Below, piece by piece: positions 1 to 9,627 of a stretch of 64,000 nucleotides of DNA. The notes under the pieces are model-generated. The model saw only the letters and a program-made list of their open reading frames with translations. It was not told where the DNA came from and did not search any database. This stretch comes from Pseudotabrizicola alkalilacus (GTDB lineage Bacteria > Pseudomonadota > Alphaproteobacteria > Rhodobacterales > Rhodobacteraceae), in NCBI RefSeq assembly GCF_003443995.1, contig NZ_QWEY01000001.1, positions 558,001 to 622,000 on the forward strand, given 5' to 3'. How positions within the stretch are numbered: position 1 is the stretch's first letter; each line of letters begins with the position of its first letter. The translations under genes were made by a program, and so were the position numbers.

Positions 1-3000
1 GGCTGGAAGGCGCGACTGGACGAAGGCCGGTTCCCACTTCAGAATCGGGGGGTTTACTTTTCCTATGCGTCGGAACCCGACTCCGGGATGTATGACGCTC
101 TGATCCGTGCGTTCGACACACTCCATCCGATCCCCAAGGCAAGCTTTATGGCGTGGATCAACGCCGACGATGTGCTGATGACCGGCTCATGTGCCTTTAT
201 CGCGGGCGTTTTCAGGCAATTCAGCCATAGCGAAGCTTCATGGGTCGGTGGCGCCATTGCAATCATCCGCGATGACATGATCGTGTCGACATACGATCGA
301 CACATCCCGCGTGAGGCCCTTCGCAATGGGCTGTCAGACGGGCAGCATTGGCCCTTTGTGCAACAAGAGGGCACATTTTTCAGGAAATGGCTTTGGGATG
401 CCGCAGAGCCACATAAGAACCTTTTGCCAATGCGCCTGGCGGGCGACTGGAATCTCTGGCGCATTTTTGCCCAACATGCCTCTCTTGTTCAGGCCCCTCA
501 ACCTTTGGGCGGGTTCCGCATCAGAGATCAACAGCTGTCTTCCAAGCACAGAGATAAATACATTGGCGAGATGGATACGCTTGTCTCACCCAATGAACGC
601 GCCCGAAAACTGAAGGAAATGGTTGAACGCGGGGATATCCTGCGCCGTAAGGTCCGCGGAAAATACAACACCGAGATTCTTTCAATTTACGAAGACAGTG
701 CTTATGAGGTGGGTCGCTCCTGCTATAAGACTGTTTTCAAATCTGACCCCCCCGTACCGAGCCATCCTCAAAAGGGGGGGGAGCGACTGGTAAAGGAAGG
801 TCAGATGCGCCCTTATACCGGGCGCAGGGCCGAAGAGTTTGCGGCGCATGCCTCCTATCACGAGGCATATTCCATTCTGGACGATGGGTGGCAGTTTCCG
901 GCGATCACCGAGCATCACTCGGCAAAGATGATCCGCGACAGTATTCAGAAATCTGAGGATGTCCTCTATGTCGCCTATCCCTGGGCCAACCTGATTGACA
1001 AGGCAGAAGGCGGCGCAGCCGATGTAGAAGCGATCCTGACCAGTTTCCGGGATTTTTGTCGTCGCCTGCCCACTGGTCGTACAAGAATTACCGTCTGTCA
1101 GCATATCCACGCCCGACGCTATATCAATCTGTTCAAAGAGGCCGGAATATCCGAAGTGTTCTGGCCGCATGCAACGCTGTCAGATGTGGAAAAAGCCCCT
1201 GAAGGGTCTGTCCGGTTCCGGCCGTTTCCGCTCTATCCTGTGCAAGTGGTGGAAGCCCTGCCAGAGGCTTCCCCGGAGAATGATGCGGTCAAAAGGCGAT
1301 ATCTTTTCTCCTTCATCGGGGCGCGCGCCAATCAGCATTACCTGCGCAATACCAGAAACATCATCATCGACGAATTGTCCTCTGATCCGCGTGGCCTCGT
1401 GATTGGCCGCGACGGATGGCATTATCAGAAAGTCGTCTATGACCTTCAGATTGCGGGGAAGGGGGCTGCGGCAGAGTCCAGCGCCTTTGTGGATGTCTCT
1501 GCGGGGGATGCTTTCCGGCAGTCGCTGATCGACTCGACTTTTTCGCTCTGCCCGGCGGGGTCCGGGCCCAATTCGATCCGGCTTTGGGAATCGCTGGGGG
1601 CCGGGTCGATCCCGGTCATTCTGGCCGATACCTGGGCCCCGCCCGGCGACCGGCGGTTGTGGGAGCAGGCGGCTGTGTTCTGCAAGGAGTCTCCGGAAGA
1701 GATCAAGGCCCTGCCGGACCGGTTGGCCGCCCTTGCCGCCGATCCGGCGCGTCTGGCGCAGATGCGCCACGCCATGCGCCAGCTCTGGCTGCTGTATGGC
1801 CCCGACAGCTTTGTCACCGATGTTCAGCTGTTCCTGCTGGGGCAGCCCGAGACCGACGCGCCGCTTGCAGACCAGGGCAGCGCGCCCGTCGCTGACCGTG
1901 AACCGGCCACAGCAGAGGTGCCAGAGCGGGTGCTGATGCAGGGCGCGAACCTGCTGCTGCTTGACCCTGCGCAGACCCTGACGCGGCTGGCACATGACCC
2001 CGCCTTTGCCGGTGCCATCGCCCGCGCCTGTGCCGGCATGCCCGCCGGGTCCGCCGTCTTGCGCCATTACACCGGCGTCCTGGACCATGCTCGCCAGACC
2101 AGCCGCAGCATCACCGGCATTGCCCTTGCCCCGTTACCAGTCCCTGCGCCCCTGTCCGTCCCTGCCACGCAGCATCGGGCTGTGCCAAAGGTCTGCCTGC
2201 TGGGCCGACACGCGCACCGGACCCCGCTCAGCTATGCGCCGATCCGTAGGCTGGTCGGTGACCGGATCACAGTGGTTGATACGGCAGATCAGGCCGATCT
2301 GATCGTGACCGGCTTCAACATCGACCTGCGCGAGAACGCCGAGACCTTGCAGCCCCTGCTGCAGCGCGCCCGCCCGCCGAAACTGGTGATCCTGTCCGAA
2401 GAACCGCTGTGGGACATCACCTGGAGCGGGCCGTTCACCGGCAGAACCGGGTCGGTCACGGTGAAGGATGCCGTCCTGCCCTATACGTTCCTGGGGCATG
2501 AGACCTCCGGCATCTACGATTTCCGGAAGATTCCGTATTTCGTGCTGACCTCAGACACCTACCCGGTCCGCTACGCCAATCTGATGGCCCGTTTTGCAGC
2601 ACTCTCCCCGGCAGAGCTGTTGCACCGATGGTCGCAGGCCAGCGTGGGGGCAGCCTTTGTCGCGGAGCATCGCAAAGGCGACAGCTACCAGCTGGCTTTC
2701 CCCGCGCGAAAGGTTTTCGCACTGAGCGATTACCGCACCCAGGTCGCCGAGCGCAGCGCGGCCAAGGGCGTGATCCGGGCGGGCAAAGGCTGGGGTGAGG
2801 CCCCGCGTCGGCAAGAGCTGAGCGACTGGCATCTGGACAAGCTGGCGCTGCTGGATGGCCGGACCCGGATCCTGTCCGCCTATGAGAATGTGCATCACCG
2901 GCTCTACATCTCGGAAAAGATCTTTGATGCCTTTGCCATAGGGGCCATTCCCGCCTATTGGGCCGGGCCGGAGCATCGGGTTTTTGACCTCGTGCCGGCA

Positions 3001-3204
3001 TCAGCGATGATCAACACTTTTGACTGCCCGCCCGAGACCGCTGCCGAGCGGCTGCAAAGCTTTCAGCCGGATACCACGTTTGCGCGGGACTGGCTGGCCA
3101 CCGCTGCGGCGCTCGCCCGGCAGTTCAGAGACGTTACCGCGATAAAAGCTGACCGCCGCCGCATCGCGGATGCTCTGGTGCAGGAACTGGCCGCCCTGTT
3201 CTGA
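1..3204 (+). CDS. Trimodular glycosyltransferase (GT2 / exostosin-like / GT10-like), 5' partial
   Basis: The frame is open from base 1, so the gene starts upstream; 1067 residues are visible. Residues about 1-190 look like the end of a GT2 domain: SEPDSGMYDA, the acidic NADD motif, QEGTFFRK and GDWNLW are typical of GT2 enzymes that build capsule or O-antigen. Residues about 425-600 look like an exostosin domain (FSFIGARANQ, then SLCPAGSGPNSIRLWESL and GAGSIPVIL). Residues about 725-1045 look like an alpha-1,3-fucosyltransferase (GT10) fold, ending in YENVHHRLYISEKIFDAF and GAIPAYWAG. The likely role is cytoplasmic sugar transfer in surface polysaccharide or glycan assembly. Donors and acceptors cannot be read from sequence. 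Three transferases in one chain is unusual. The neighbour downstream is phage debris, so the rest of the glycan locus would lie upstream of the window. Confidence 0.85.
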   Translation, partial: GWKARLDEGRFPLQNRGVYFSYASEPDSGMYDALIRAFDTLHPIPKASFMAWINADDVLMTGSCAFIAGVFRQFSHSEASWVGGAIAIIRDDMIVSTYDRHIPREALRNGLSDGQHWPFVQQEGTFFRKWLWDAAEPHKNLLPMRLAGDWNLWRIFAQHASLVQAPQPLGGFRIRDQQLSSKHRDKYIGEMDTLVSPNERARKLKEMVERGDILRRKVRGKYNTEILSIYEDSAYEVGRSCYKTVFKSDPPVPSHPQKGGERLVKEGQMRPYTGRRAEEFAAHASYHEAYSILDDGWQFPAITEHHSAKMIRDSIQKSEDVLYVAYPWANLIDKAEGGAADVEAILTSFRDFCRRLPTGRTRITVCQHIHARRYINLFKEAGISEVFWPHATLSDVEKAPEGSVRFRPFPLYPVQVVEALPEASPENDAVKRRYLFSFIGARANQHYLRNTRNIIIDELSSDPRGLVIGRDGWHYQKVVYDLQIAGKGAAAESSAFVDVSAGDAFRQSLIDSTFSLCPAGSGPNSIRLWESLGAGSIPVILADTWAPPGDRRLWEQAAVFCKESPEEIKALPDRLAALAADPARLAQMRHAMRQLWLLYGPDSFVTDVQLFLLGQPETDAPLADQGSAPVADREPATAEVPERVLMQGANLLLLDPAQTLTRLAHDPAFAGAIARACAGMPAGSAVLRHYTGVLDHARQTSRSITGIALAPLPVPAPLSVPATQHRAVPKVCLLGRHAHRTPLSYAPIRRLVGDRITVVDTADQADLIVTGFNIDLRENAETLQPLLQRARPPKLVILSEEPLWDITWSGPFTGRTGSVTVKDAVLPYTFLGHETSGIYDFRKIPYFVLTSDTYPVRYANLMARFAALSPAELLHRWSQASVGAAFVAEHRKGDSYQLAFPARKVFALSDYRTQVAERSAAKGVIRAGKGWGEAPRRQELSDWHLDKLALLDGRTRILSAYENVHHRLYISEKIFDAFAIGAIPAYWAGPEHRVFDLVPASAMINTFDCPPETAAERLQSFQPDTTFARDWLATAAALARQFRDVTAIKADRRRIADALVQELAALF

Positions 3205-3348
3205 GGGCGGTGGCGCATGCCTTGCCGGATCTGGCCCGCCGCGGTAGGGTGAGCCTTTGGAGACCCGCACCCCGGCGGCAACCGGATCGTGGAAGCGCTT
3301 GCCTTCACCAGCGCGGGTGCGGGGGGCATGCTTGATCAGGGCGGTCAT
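3205..3348 (-). pseudogene. Remnant of Mu-like phage DUF2190-type capsid protein (N-terminal scrap)
   Basis: Read on the minus strand, this starts with MTALIKHAPRTRAGEG followed by DPVAAGVRVSKG. That pattern resembles the first 30 or so residues of the small DUF2190 head proteins of Mu-like phages. The likeness stops after about 35 residues, and the frame then runs antisense into the glycosyltransferase gene, so only a fragment is left. It lies 3 bases after the stop of a second phage-like scrap, which is the usual gene order in Mu-like head modules (protease then capsid protein). The assignment rests on remembered family patterns and needs a profile search. Confidence 0.45.
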
Positions 3349-3351
3349 TGA

Positions 3352-3525
3352 TCAGCCCTCCTGCATCGCATTGCGGTTCTTGATGAAGTCTTCGGGAGAC
3401 TGCCCCATCCGGGAGGCGACCTGCCGCTCCAGTTGATCGAGCGTGTCGCCGGTGACCTTGGGCGGCAGCTTGCCTGCCAGCTGGCGGCGTCCGAGATCGA
3501 CGCGGACCGGTGCGACCTTCAAGAT
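3352..3525 (-). pseudogene. Remnant of Mu-like phage protease/scaffold (gpI-type) C-terminus
   Basis: The minus strand is open from next to the yoaK-like stop codon to a TGA at 3354-3352. It ends in QVASRMGQSPEDFIKNR plus a few residues, with no start codon or upstream body. A tail of the form 'small helix - G-x-SPEDF-x-K' is typical of the C-terminus of Mu gpI-type head proteases. Together with the next scrap (3205-3348) it looks like the protease/capsid junction of a Mu-like phage, cut off on both sides. It is opposite in strand to the tail genes downstream, which suggests an inversion or two separate remnants. Confidence 0.45.
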
Positions 3526-4266
3526 CTATAGCTGCTTTGTCAGCAAGGCAGGCACACCCAGACCCAGCAGGATCAGCGCCAGCGGCAGGGAAAAGAAGAA
3601 CCCCACATGGCTGTAACCCACAGCGCCAACGATTCCGCCCCCCAGAAAGGAAAACACCAGCTGCAACAGAATCCTGAGTTTGGCAGCATCAACCCGGAGA
3701 CCTGCCTGGGGTCGCAGCACGCAAAACACGGCACGGCCAAGCTCGATCCCAATATCGGTGATCATGCCGGTAGCATGGGTGGTTCTGATGCGTGCGCCCG
3801 AGATCTTGGTGATCGTGGCATTCTGCATCCCCATGATGAAGCACAGACAGGATAGTGCAAACAGGCGGCCGATATCACCGGTTAGAACGCCTCCGAAGGA
3901 GAAGCACAGCATGAAGCTGCCCTGCATTGCCAGCGGCCAGGCGTACTGCTGGCGGCTGGCACGGTTGCGCGCCCAGTTGATCAGGACCGTGCTGAACCCT
4001 GCCCCCGCGACAAAGGCCGAAATGGCCAACAGGCTGAGGCCGATCACCCAGAGATTCAGGATGGCGATATTATCTGCAAGCTGGGACAGATAGCCGGTCA
4101 TATGCGAGGTGTAGTGCCCCAGCGCAAAGAAACCTCCGGCATTCGCGGCCCCTGCAATCGCGGCGAGGATGGTCGCCAGAATCAGATCATTTCCCGGTGA
4201 CCGACGCCGCGCAACCAGAGCACGTGCGAAGCTGTGGGGGTGGAAGAAACGCCGTGTGGTTTTCAT
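3526..4266 (-). CDS. YoaK-like DUF1275 inner-membrane protein
   Basis: This is a 246-residue hydrophobic protein with about six membrane segments, the usual size for DUF1275. The first segment reads ATILAAIAGAANAGGFFALG, then the family signature TSHMTGYLSQLAD, and later FIMGMQNATITKISGARIRT with THATG, which are hallmark positions of YoaK/DUF1275. The biochemical function of the family is not established. The gene sits alone between two sets of phage remnants, so it may be an inserted cargo gene or a host gene trapped by phage rearrangement. The start at MKTTRRFF is the first ATG of the open frame. Confidence 0.88.
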   Translation of the reverse strand: MKTTRRFFHPHSFARALVARRRSPGNDLILATILAAIAGAANAGGFFALGHYTSHMTGYLSQLADNIAILNLWVIGLSLLAISAFVAGAGFSTVLINWARNRASRQQYAWPLAMQGSFMLCFSFGGVLTGDIGRLFALSCLCFIMGMQNATITKISGARIRTTHATGMITDIGIELGRAVFCVLRPQAGLRVDAAKLRILLQLVFSFLGGGIVGAVGYSHVGFFFSLPLALILLGLGVPALLTKQL

Positions 4267-4346
4267 GCGGGGCCAGATCCCTGTGCTTTTGCATCCTTGC
4301 CCCCATTCTATGCGACAGGCCAGACCTGCGCACCATCACCGAATGA

Positions 4347-7300
4347 CTTCGGCAGGCATGGGGCCTCACCGATGATGTGGCCCCGATGCTGTGGAAGGGG
4401 CAGGTCACGCTGGGGCGGATGCTGCAGGCCAATGCTGCTGTCGCATCCCTGCGTGCAGCAGCAGAGGCGGCGTTTGGCGATCTGCTGGGCAATATCTCGG
4501 AGCCGGTCATCCCGCGCCTGTTGGCGCTGGATACCGCGATGGACAGCCGGATTGCGGACATCGCGCGGATCGACGTTGACCGGGCGTTGCAGGTGCCGCG
4601 CGAGATTGAGACCGGCAATGCGATCGACACCCTGTCGGAGCGGCTGGCCAGTCTGACGCTGCAGCTGTCGCGGCTGCGGTCGGACGTGACGGACGCGGGC
4701 ATCTACATTGATCCCGAGCTGGGTCTGGCGCGGATCGAGGCGGTGGCGCGGATCGACGGCTCGATCTCCGAGGTCGTGGTGCTGGTCGATGCCTTACGCA
4801 ACGAGATCAGCCTGCGCGCGACCTATGATGAAGTCTATGAGGTGGTGACGGCGGCGCAGCTTGACCCCACCACACTGCCGGTCATCACCGAACTGTTGGG
4901 CCGTCTGTCGGAGGCAGAACTTGCGGTCAGCGGCCTGCTGGGGGCGATCACGGCCAAGGCCGATACCTTGGTGCTGGACGGCGTGTCGCTGCGTGTGACT
5001 GAGGCAGAAGCCGCGATTGACAGCCTTGAAGAGCAGATTGTCCTGCGGGTTGAGACCACCACATTTGACGCGCTGGAAGAGCGGGTCGGATCGGCAGAGG
5101 TCACGCTGGGCACCATCGACGCACCTTCAATCGGCTTTGCGGTGCAGGATGCCCGCGCCGCAGCGCTGGCCGAGGATGAGCTTTCCAGCCTGACCCTGCA
5201 ACAGATGATGCAGACCATCCGCGACCGGCAGGTGGCGCAGGCCGATGTGGCCTCTGCCCGTCAGGATCTGACCGCGCTGGTGACCGAGGACCGCGAGGCG
5301 ATTGCCACGCTGCGCACCGATCTGGGGGCTGCGGTGGCTGGCTCGGCCGCATTGGTCACCGCCGAGCGAAGCGCCCGCGCGACCGAGACCGGCGCTCTGG
5401 CGCAGGCGATTGACGATGTGTCGGTCAGCGTGTCGGGCCTGTCTGGGGCGATCACCGAGATCAACCGGATTGAGGCCGACAGTGCCAGCGCCGCCGCCCG
5501 CGCCCTGCGCCAGCTGCAGCTGGATCTGGGGCTGGTCAGCGATGACATTGCGGCGCAGGCCGGAGTGGTCACCGCGCTGACAGGCCGGGTCGAGGACACC
5601 GAAGACGGGCTGGAGGCCGAGGTACGCGACAGCTCGGTCATGCGGGTTGCCATCGGCGAAGCCGAGGACGAACAGGCCTCGGGCGATCTGCGCGCACTGC
5701 TGGCCGACATCGACGGGCGCGGTGCCCTGAACCGGGGTCTGGCCGATTTGCGCACCGATGCCTGGGTGCTGATCGAAGAGGGGCGCCAGGCGGTGGCCGG
5801 GGTGCGGCAGGAGATCACCGTCGCCCTCGGCAGTGCCACAGCCCTGATCGACGCCGAGCGGGTGGCGCGGACGGCGGCAGATCAGGCCGAGGCCGCAGAC
5901 CGGCTGGCCCTGCGCGCCGATCTCGGCACAACGGCGGCGGCACTGGTGGCCGAGCAGCTGGTGCGGGCCGGGGCAGATGAGGCGCTGGCCACGCGCGCCG
6001 CCTCACTGGAAACGGCGGTCAATGACCCGGATACGGGATTGGCCGCGACGCTGGCCAAGGCCAACATTGTGGAAGAGGCGATCACCACGCCGACCACAGG
6101 CCTTGCTGCGCGGACGACCACGCTGGAAACGGCGGTTAATGATCCGGCGACGGGACTGGCTGCAACGCTGGCCAAGGCAAACACTGCCGAAGAAGCGATC
6201 GTCACGCCGACCACAGGCCTTGCCGCGCGGACGACCACGCTGGAGACGGCGGTCAATGATCCGGAAACGGGATTGGCCGCAACGCAGGCCACGGCCAGCA
6301 CTGTTGAACTGGCCTTGACGCACCCGACCACCGGGCTTGCCGCGACGCAGACCAAGGTATCCAATGTCGAGCAGGCGATCACGAACCCGACCACGGGGCT
6401 TGCGACTCGCACCAACACGTTGGAAGCGACCGTCAATTACCCGGAGACGGGACTGGCCGCAACGCAGACCAAGGCCAGCACTGTGGAAGAGGCGATCACC
6501 ACGCCGGGGACCGGGCTTGCCGCGCGCACCAACCGGCCTTGCGGCGCGCACCACCACGCTGGAAACGGCGGTCAATGATCCGGCGACCGGGCTGGCTGCA
6601 ACGCTGGCCAAGGCATCCACCGTCGAAGAGGCGATCACCACGCCGACCACAGGTCTCGCTGCCCGGACGACCACGCTGGAAACAGCTGTGAGGAATCCGG
6701 CAACCGGTCTGGCGGCAACCCTTGCCGCTATCGAGGCAGAGGCCGTGACGCGGTCTGACGCGGTCGGTGCTCTGGCTGGTCAGATCGAAACTGTAAGCAC
6801 TTCGGTTGGCGATCTGTCTGCGGACGTGTCGACGCAGGCGACAGCGATTGCCACCATTGACGGGCGGCGGGCCGCAACCCTTGCGTGGCGCGCCCGTGCC
6901 GGTGGCGCTGTTGGCGAGATCGAGCTTGTCGCGGCAGACAATCCGGGCGGTGATGCGGCATCGGAGACCATTGTCCGCTCGGACAGGCTCAAGTTTCTGG
7001 GCAACTTCGCCCAGTTCTTTTCTGATGTGACGATCAATGGCGATCTGATCGTCACCGGCTCTGTCACCACGCCGCGTCTGGCTGGCAATGCAGTGTCCGT
7101 CTTCCGGGGTGTATCCGGTGGCGGGGCATCACCGCCTACGGGTTCCGTACCGGGGTCAGGCCCGTTGGTGACAGTCTTTGCGCTTACCTTTGAACCCGCC
7201 GACCCAAACGGGATGCTGATGATCCTGATGGGGGGGGCATAGCCGCGCACTCATCTTTCAGCCGCATGCGCATCAAGTGGCGCGGCGTTTTGCTCGCAGA

Positions 7301-7448
7301 GTATGGCTTGCCAGCAGGCGGGAACTTTCCCGTGACGGCTATTCTCACAAGTCTGGCTGGCGCAGGGGTCGGCACCCTGATTGTCGAGGTTGAGTTCGGG
7401 ATGAGCCTTGGTGGGGCCACGATGCTTGTCGGGGAGTTCAAGCGATGA
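4347..7448 (+). pseudogene. Phage tail-tip / host-specificity (lambda J-like) protein, 5'-truncated with two frame breaks
   Basis: The frame opens right after a stop at 4344-4346 and begins in mid-protein (LRQAWGLTDDVAPM), with no ribosome site, so the N-terminal part is missing. What remains is a long alpha-helical, Ala/Thr-rich shaft (SLEEQIVLRVETTTFDALEE style), repeats of 39 residues, then the DUF1983-like end with FSDVTINGDLIVTGSVTT. The frame is lost at about 6532-6553 by a 22-base near-duplication. It is lost again in an 8-G run at 7230-7237, after which the natural C-terminus (IAAHSSFSRMRIKWRG ... LVGEFKR) continues in another frame to 7448. In an intact phage this protein would sit at the tail tip and contact the cell surface. 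Here it is very likely dead. Confidence 0.8.
6009..6740 (+). repeat. Tandem 117-bp (39-residue) coding repeats in the tail-tip gene
   Basis: Units of 117 bases begin at 6009, 6126, 6243, 6423, 6562 and 6679. Each unit encodes ETAVNDPxTGLAATxxKA followed by VEEAITTPTTGLAARTTTL, two related half-repeats of about 19-20 residues. The third unit has one extra half-repeat (180 bases). The spacing between units four and five is 139 bases, 22 more than a whole unit, which breaks the reading frame. Such repeats usually form the trimeric shaft of a phage fibre. Confidence 0.9.
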
Positions 7449-7813
7449 TCGAGGCTACAATCTACAACCCGGAAACGGGCCGGATCCTGCGCACGATCAC
7501 GGTGCTGGATCTGAATGAGCTCGTGCTGAATGTCAGCGAGGGAGAGGCAGCTTTGCCAGGCCGCGCTGACGTGGAGCGTCAGATGGTGGTGGATGGCGCA
7601 TTTGTGCCCCGCCCGCCTGACCCGGAGGCCGTCTGGGCCGCGCTGCGGGCCGAGCGTGACCGGCGTTTGGCCGCCTGTGACTGGACCCAGCTGCCCGACG
7701 CCACCGTCAACCGCGAAGCATGGGCCGCATACCGCGCCGCGCTGCGCGACCTGCCATCCCTCACAACCGACCCGCTGTCGCCGATCTGGCCAGCGCCGCC
7801 ACAGGAGATCTGA
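7445..7813 (+). CDS. Phage tail assembly chaperone-like protein
   Basis: This 122-residue protein starts with an ATGA overlap on the end of the tail-tip gene. Its C-terminal half carries AERDRRLAACDWTQLPD and WAAYRAALRDLP, the hallmark of the phage tail assembly chaperone family found beside tail fibre genes (Pfam 'Phage_TAC'-type, also DUF4376-like). It would help fold or attach the tail fibre in an active phage. The frame is intact, unlike the genes on each side, which suggests the decay is recent. Confidence 0.75.
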   Translation: MIEATIYNPETGRILRTITVLDLNELVLNVSEGEAALPGRADVERQMVVDGAFVPRPPDPEAVWAALRAERDRRLAACDWTQLPDATVNREAWAAYRAALRDLPSLTTDPLSPIWPAPPQEI

Positions 7814-7814
7814 C

Positions 7815-8967
7815 ATGCAGTATTCAACGGGCACTCTCACCCTGACCAATGGCTCTGCCGCCGTCACCGGCACCGGCACCGCATGGGTGGGCGGGCTGCG
7901 GGCGGGGTGGATCCTCCTGATCCCCGGCGAAGGGCCGCTGCTGATCCAGAGCGTGGCTTCTGACACCGCCCTGACGCTGGCGCGACCCTATCAGGGCAGC
8001 ACCCGGTCAGGCGCGGTCTATAACGCGCTGGCCACCCGTGGCGAGATGACCACGTTCCTGACCCAGCTGCAGACCGTTCTGACCGCCATGCAGGGCACCA
8101 TCGACGGGGCCGGGGCGGGCAAGTTTGCCGATGGCACGGTGGCCATTCCGGGGCTGCGGTTTGCCTCTGATGAAGACACCGGCATGCGGCGCTCGGCGGC
8201 CAATGCGCTGGCACTGGTCACAGGCGGGGCCGACCGGCTGGTGGTCACCAATTCCGGGGCCGCCCTGACCGGCCTGCTGACCGGCACAGCCGTGACCCAG
8301 AGCGTCACCGATGCCACGGCGGGGCGGCTCATGAAGGTGGCGGATTTTGGTCTGGGCGGAACCGGGGCCTCTCCTGCCATCACCCTCAACAGCGCCACGG
8401 CGCAGGGCTTGTTTCCAATACTCGGGCACCGATCCGAACTCGCCCTCGGGTGCGAATGGCGGCGTTGTGTTGGTGCAGCGTCATGCCACCACCTTCATCA
8501 TCCAGACCGCACACCGGGCGAATGATTTCCAGGAGTTCGCCCGGTTCTCGCAGGACAATGGCGCAACCTGGTCGGCATGGTCGCGGACGGTCAGCCAGCG
8601 CAGCCTGCTCGGCACCGTCAGCCAGTCATCGGGGGTGCCGACAGGTGCTGTGATCGAGCGCGGCAGCAACGCCAATGGCGAATATGTGCGCTTCGCCGAT
8701 GGCCATCAGGTCTGCCGCACGGTTGCACAAACCATTGATATAGCCACTGCCGTGGGTTCGGTTTTCCGGGGTCTGGGGAGTGGCGTCAGCTGGCCTGCCG
8801 CCTTCTCGGCGGTGCCGTTCGTCGTGCATATGCCGACCGACTCCGCGAACCTGTGGGGCGGCAATCAGCTGTCCAGCAGCGCCACCAATGCCGTTTTGCG
8901 CCTGATGGCCCCGACCTCTGTGACCGGCGTACAGGGCTGGTCGCTCGGCATTGGCCGCTGGTTCTGA
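7815..8967 (+). pseudogene. Phage tail fibre protein, frameshifted
   Basis: The gene starts at ATG 7815, one base after the previous stop, with MQYSTGTLTLTNGSAAVTG and GTAWVGGLRAGWILLIPG, a common opening of phage tail fibres. At the TTT of 8412-8414 the frame is lost: one extra T separates SATAQGL from FQYSGTDPNSPSGANGG, which continues in the next frame to 8967. The second half holds RHATTFIIQTA and ARFSQDNGATWSAW, typical of distal fibre repeats. Without that T the protein would be about 383 residues. In an active phage it would be the receptor-binding fibre. Confidence 0.8.
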
Positions 8968-8984
8968 TTTTCAAGGAGATGACC

Positions 8985-9311
8985 ATGAAGCTTATCCTGT
9001 CCCCCGTCCGCATGGACACCGCCCTGACCGCCTCGGTGGCGGGCACCACGCTCACCCTCAACGGTGATGCCCTGGACTTCGGCCCGCTGCCCAACGGGGC
9101 GGTCCTGCCCCGCGAGGCCATCGACAGCCCATGGATCGCAGGCGATGTCAGCCGCGATATGGCGGGCATCCTGACCGTGCCGCTGATCCTGCCGCATGGG
9201 GCCAATGCGCCGGAGGAAACGCTGTTCCCCGAGCCGCTGACCGTCACCAGCGGCCCGGTGGCCCTGCCGCCCTATCAGGCCCCAGAAGAGGAGATCGCCG
9301 ATGCAGAGTGA
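8985..9311 (+). CDS. Small phage-associated protein of unknown function
   Basis: This encodes 108 residues beginning MKLILSPVRMDTALTASVAG. Two in-frame ATGs are close together (8979 and 8985). AAGGAG lies directly against the first, so the second, six bases further, is the better start. The protein is mostly beta-prone with an acidic C-terminus (APEEEIADAE). It follows the tail fibre gene and overlaps the next ORF by 11 bases, so it belongs to the phage tail transcript. I do not recognise a named family. Confidence 0.65.
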   Translation: MKLILSPVRMDTALTASVAGTTLTLNGDALDFGPLPNGAVLPREAIDSPWIAGDVSRDMAGILTVPLILPHGANAPEETLFPEPLTVTSGPVALPPYQAPEEEIADAE

Positions 9312-9627
9312 CCGCACTGATTATCTTCCAGATGTCAGTACAACGCCCCCCATACCGCAACCCGAACTCAGCGCGATTCTAGGCCGCATTCAAGCTGCAG
9401 ACGATCCGTGGACGGAGCTCATGCTATGGCTGAGGGAGCGCGCGGCCTTCAATCAAAGCCTTGGAGGCGATGACGAGACACTGGTCAACCTTATCGTTGT
9501 CTGGGTGACACAGCTCAGTCTGCCGGTGATGCAAGGAGGTCGTAATCAGGCACCGGCTGGGGCTGGTAACGCTCGCGGGTGCTGCCACCGTAACACTCTT
9601 CAGGAGAGCGCCAATGCCCAAGATTGA
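9301..9627 (+). CDS. Unknown small protein in phage tail cluster
   Basis: A 108-residue ORF whose ATG overlaps the previous gene's end, with a GAGGAG site upstream. The first 75 residues look like a genuine soluble helical protein (LSAILGRIQAADDPWTELMLWLRERAA). The last 30 (QGGRNQAPAGAGNARGCCHR) look like out-of-frame sequence, so the true end may have been lost by a frameshift near 9530. A further ribosome-site-like AAGGAGG at 9533-9539 lies inside it. Function unknown. Confidence 0.5.
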   Translation: MQSDRTDYLPDVSTTPPIPQPELSAILGRIQAADDPWTELMLWLRERAAFNQSLGGDDETLVNLIVVWVTQLSLPVMQGGRNQAPAGAGNARGCCHRNTLQESANAQD

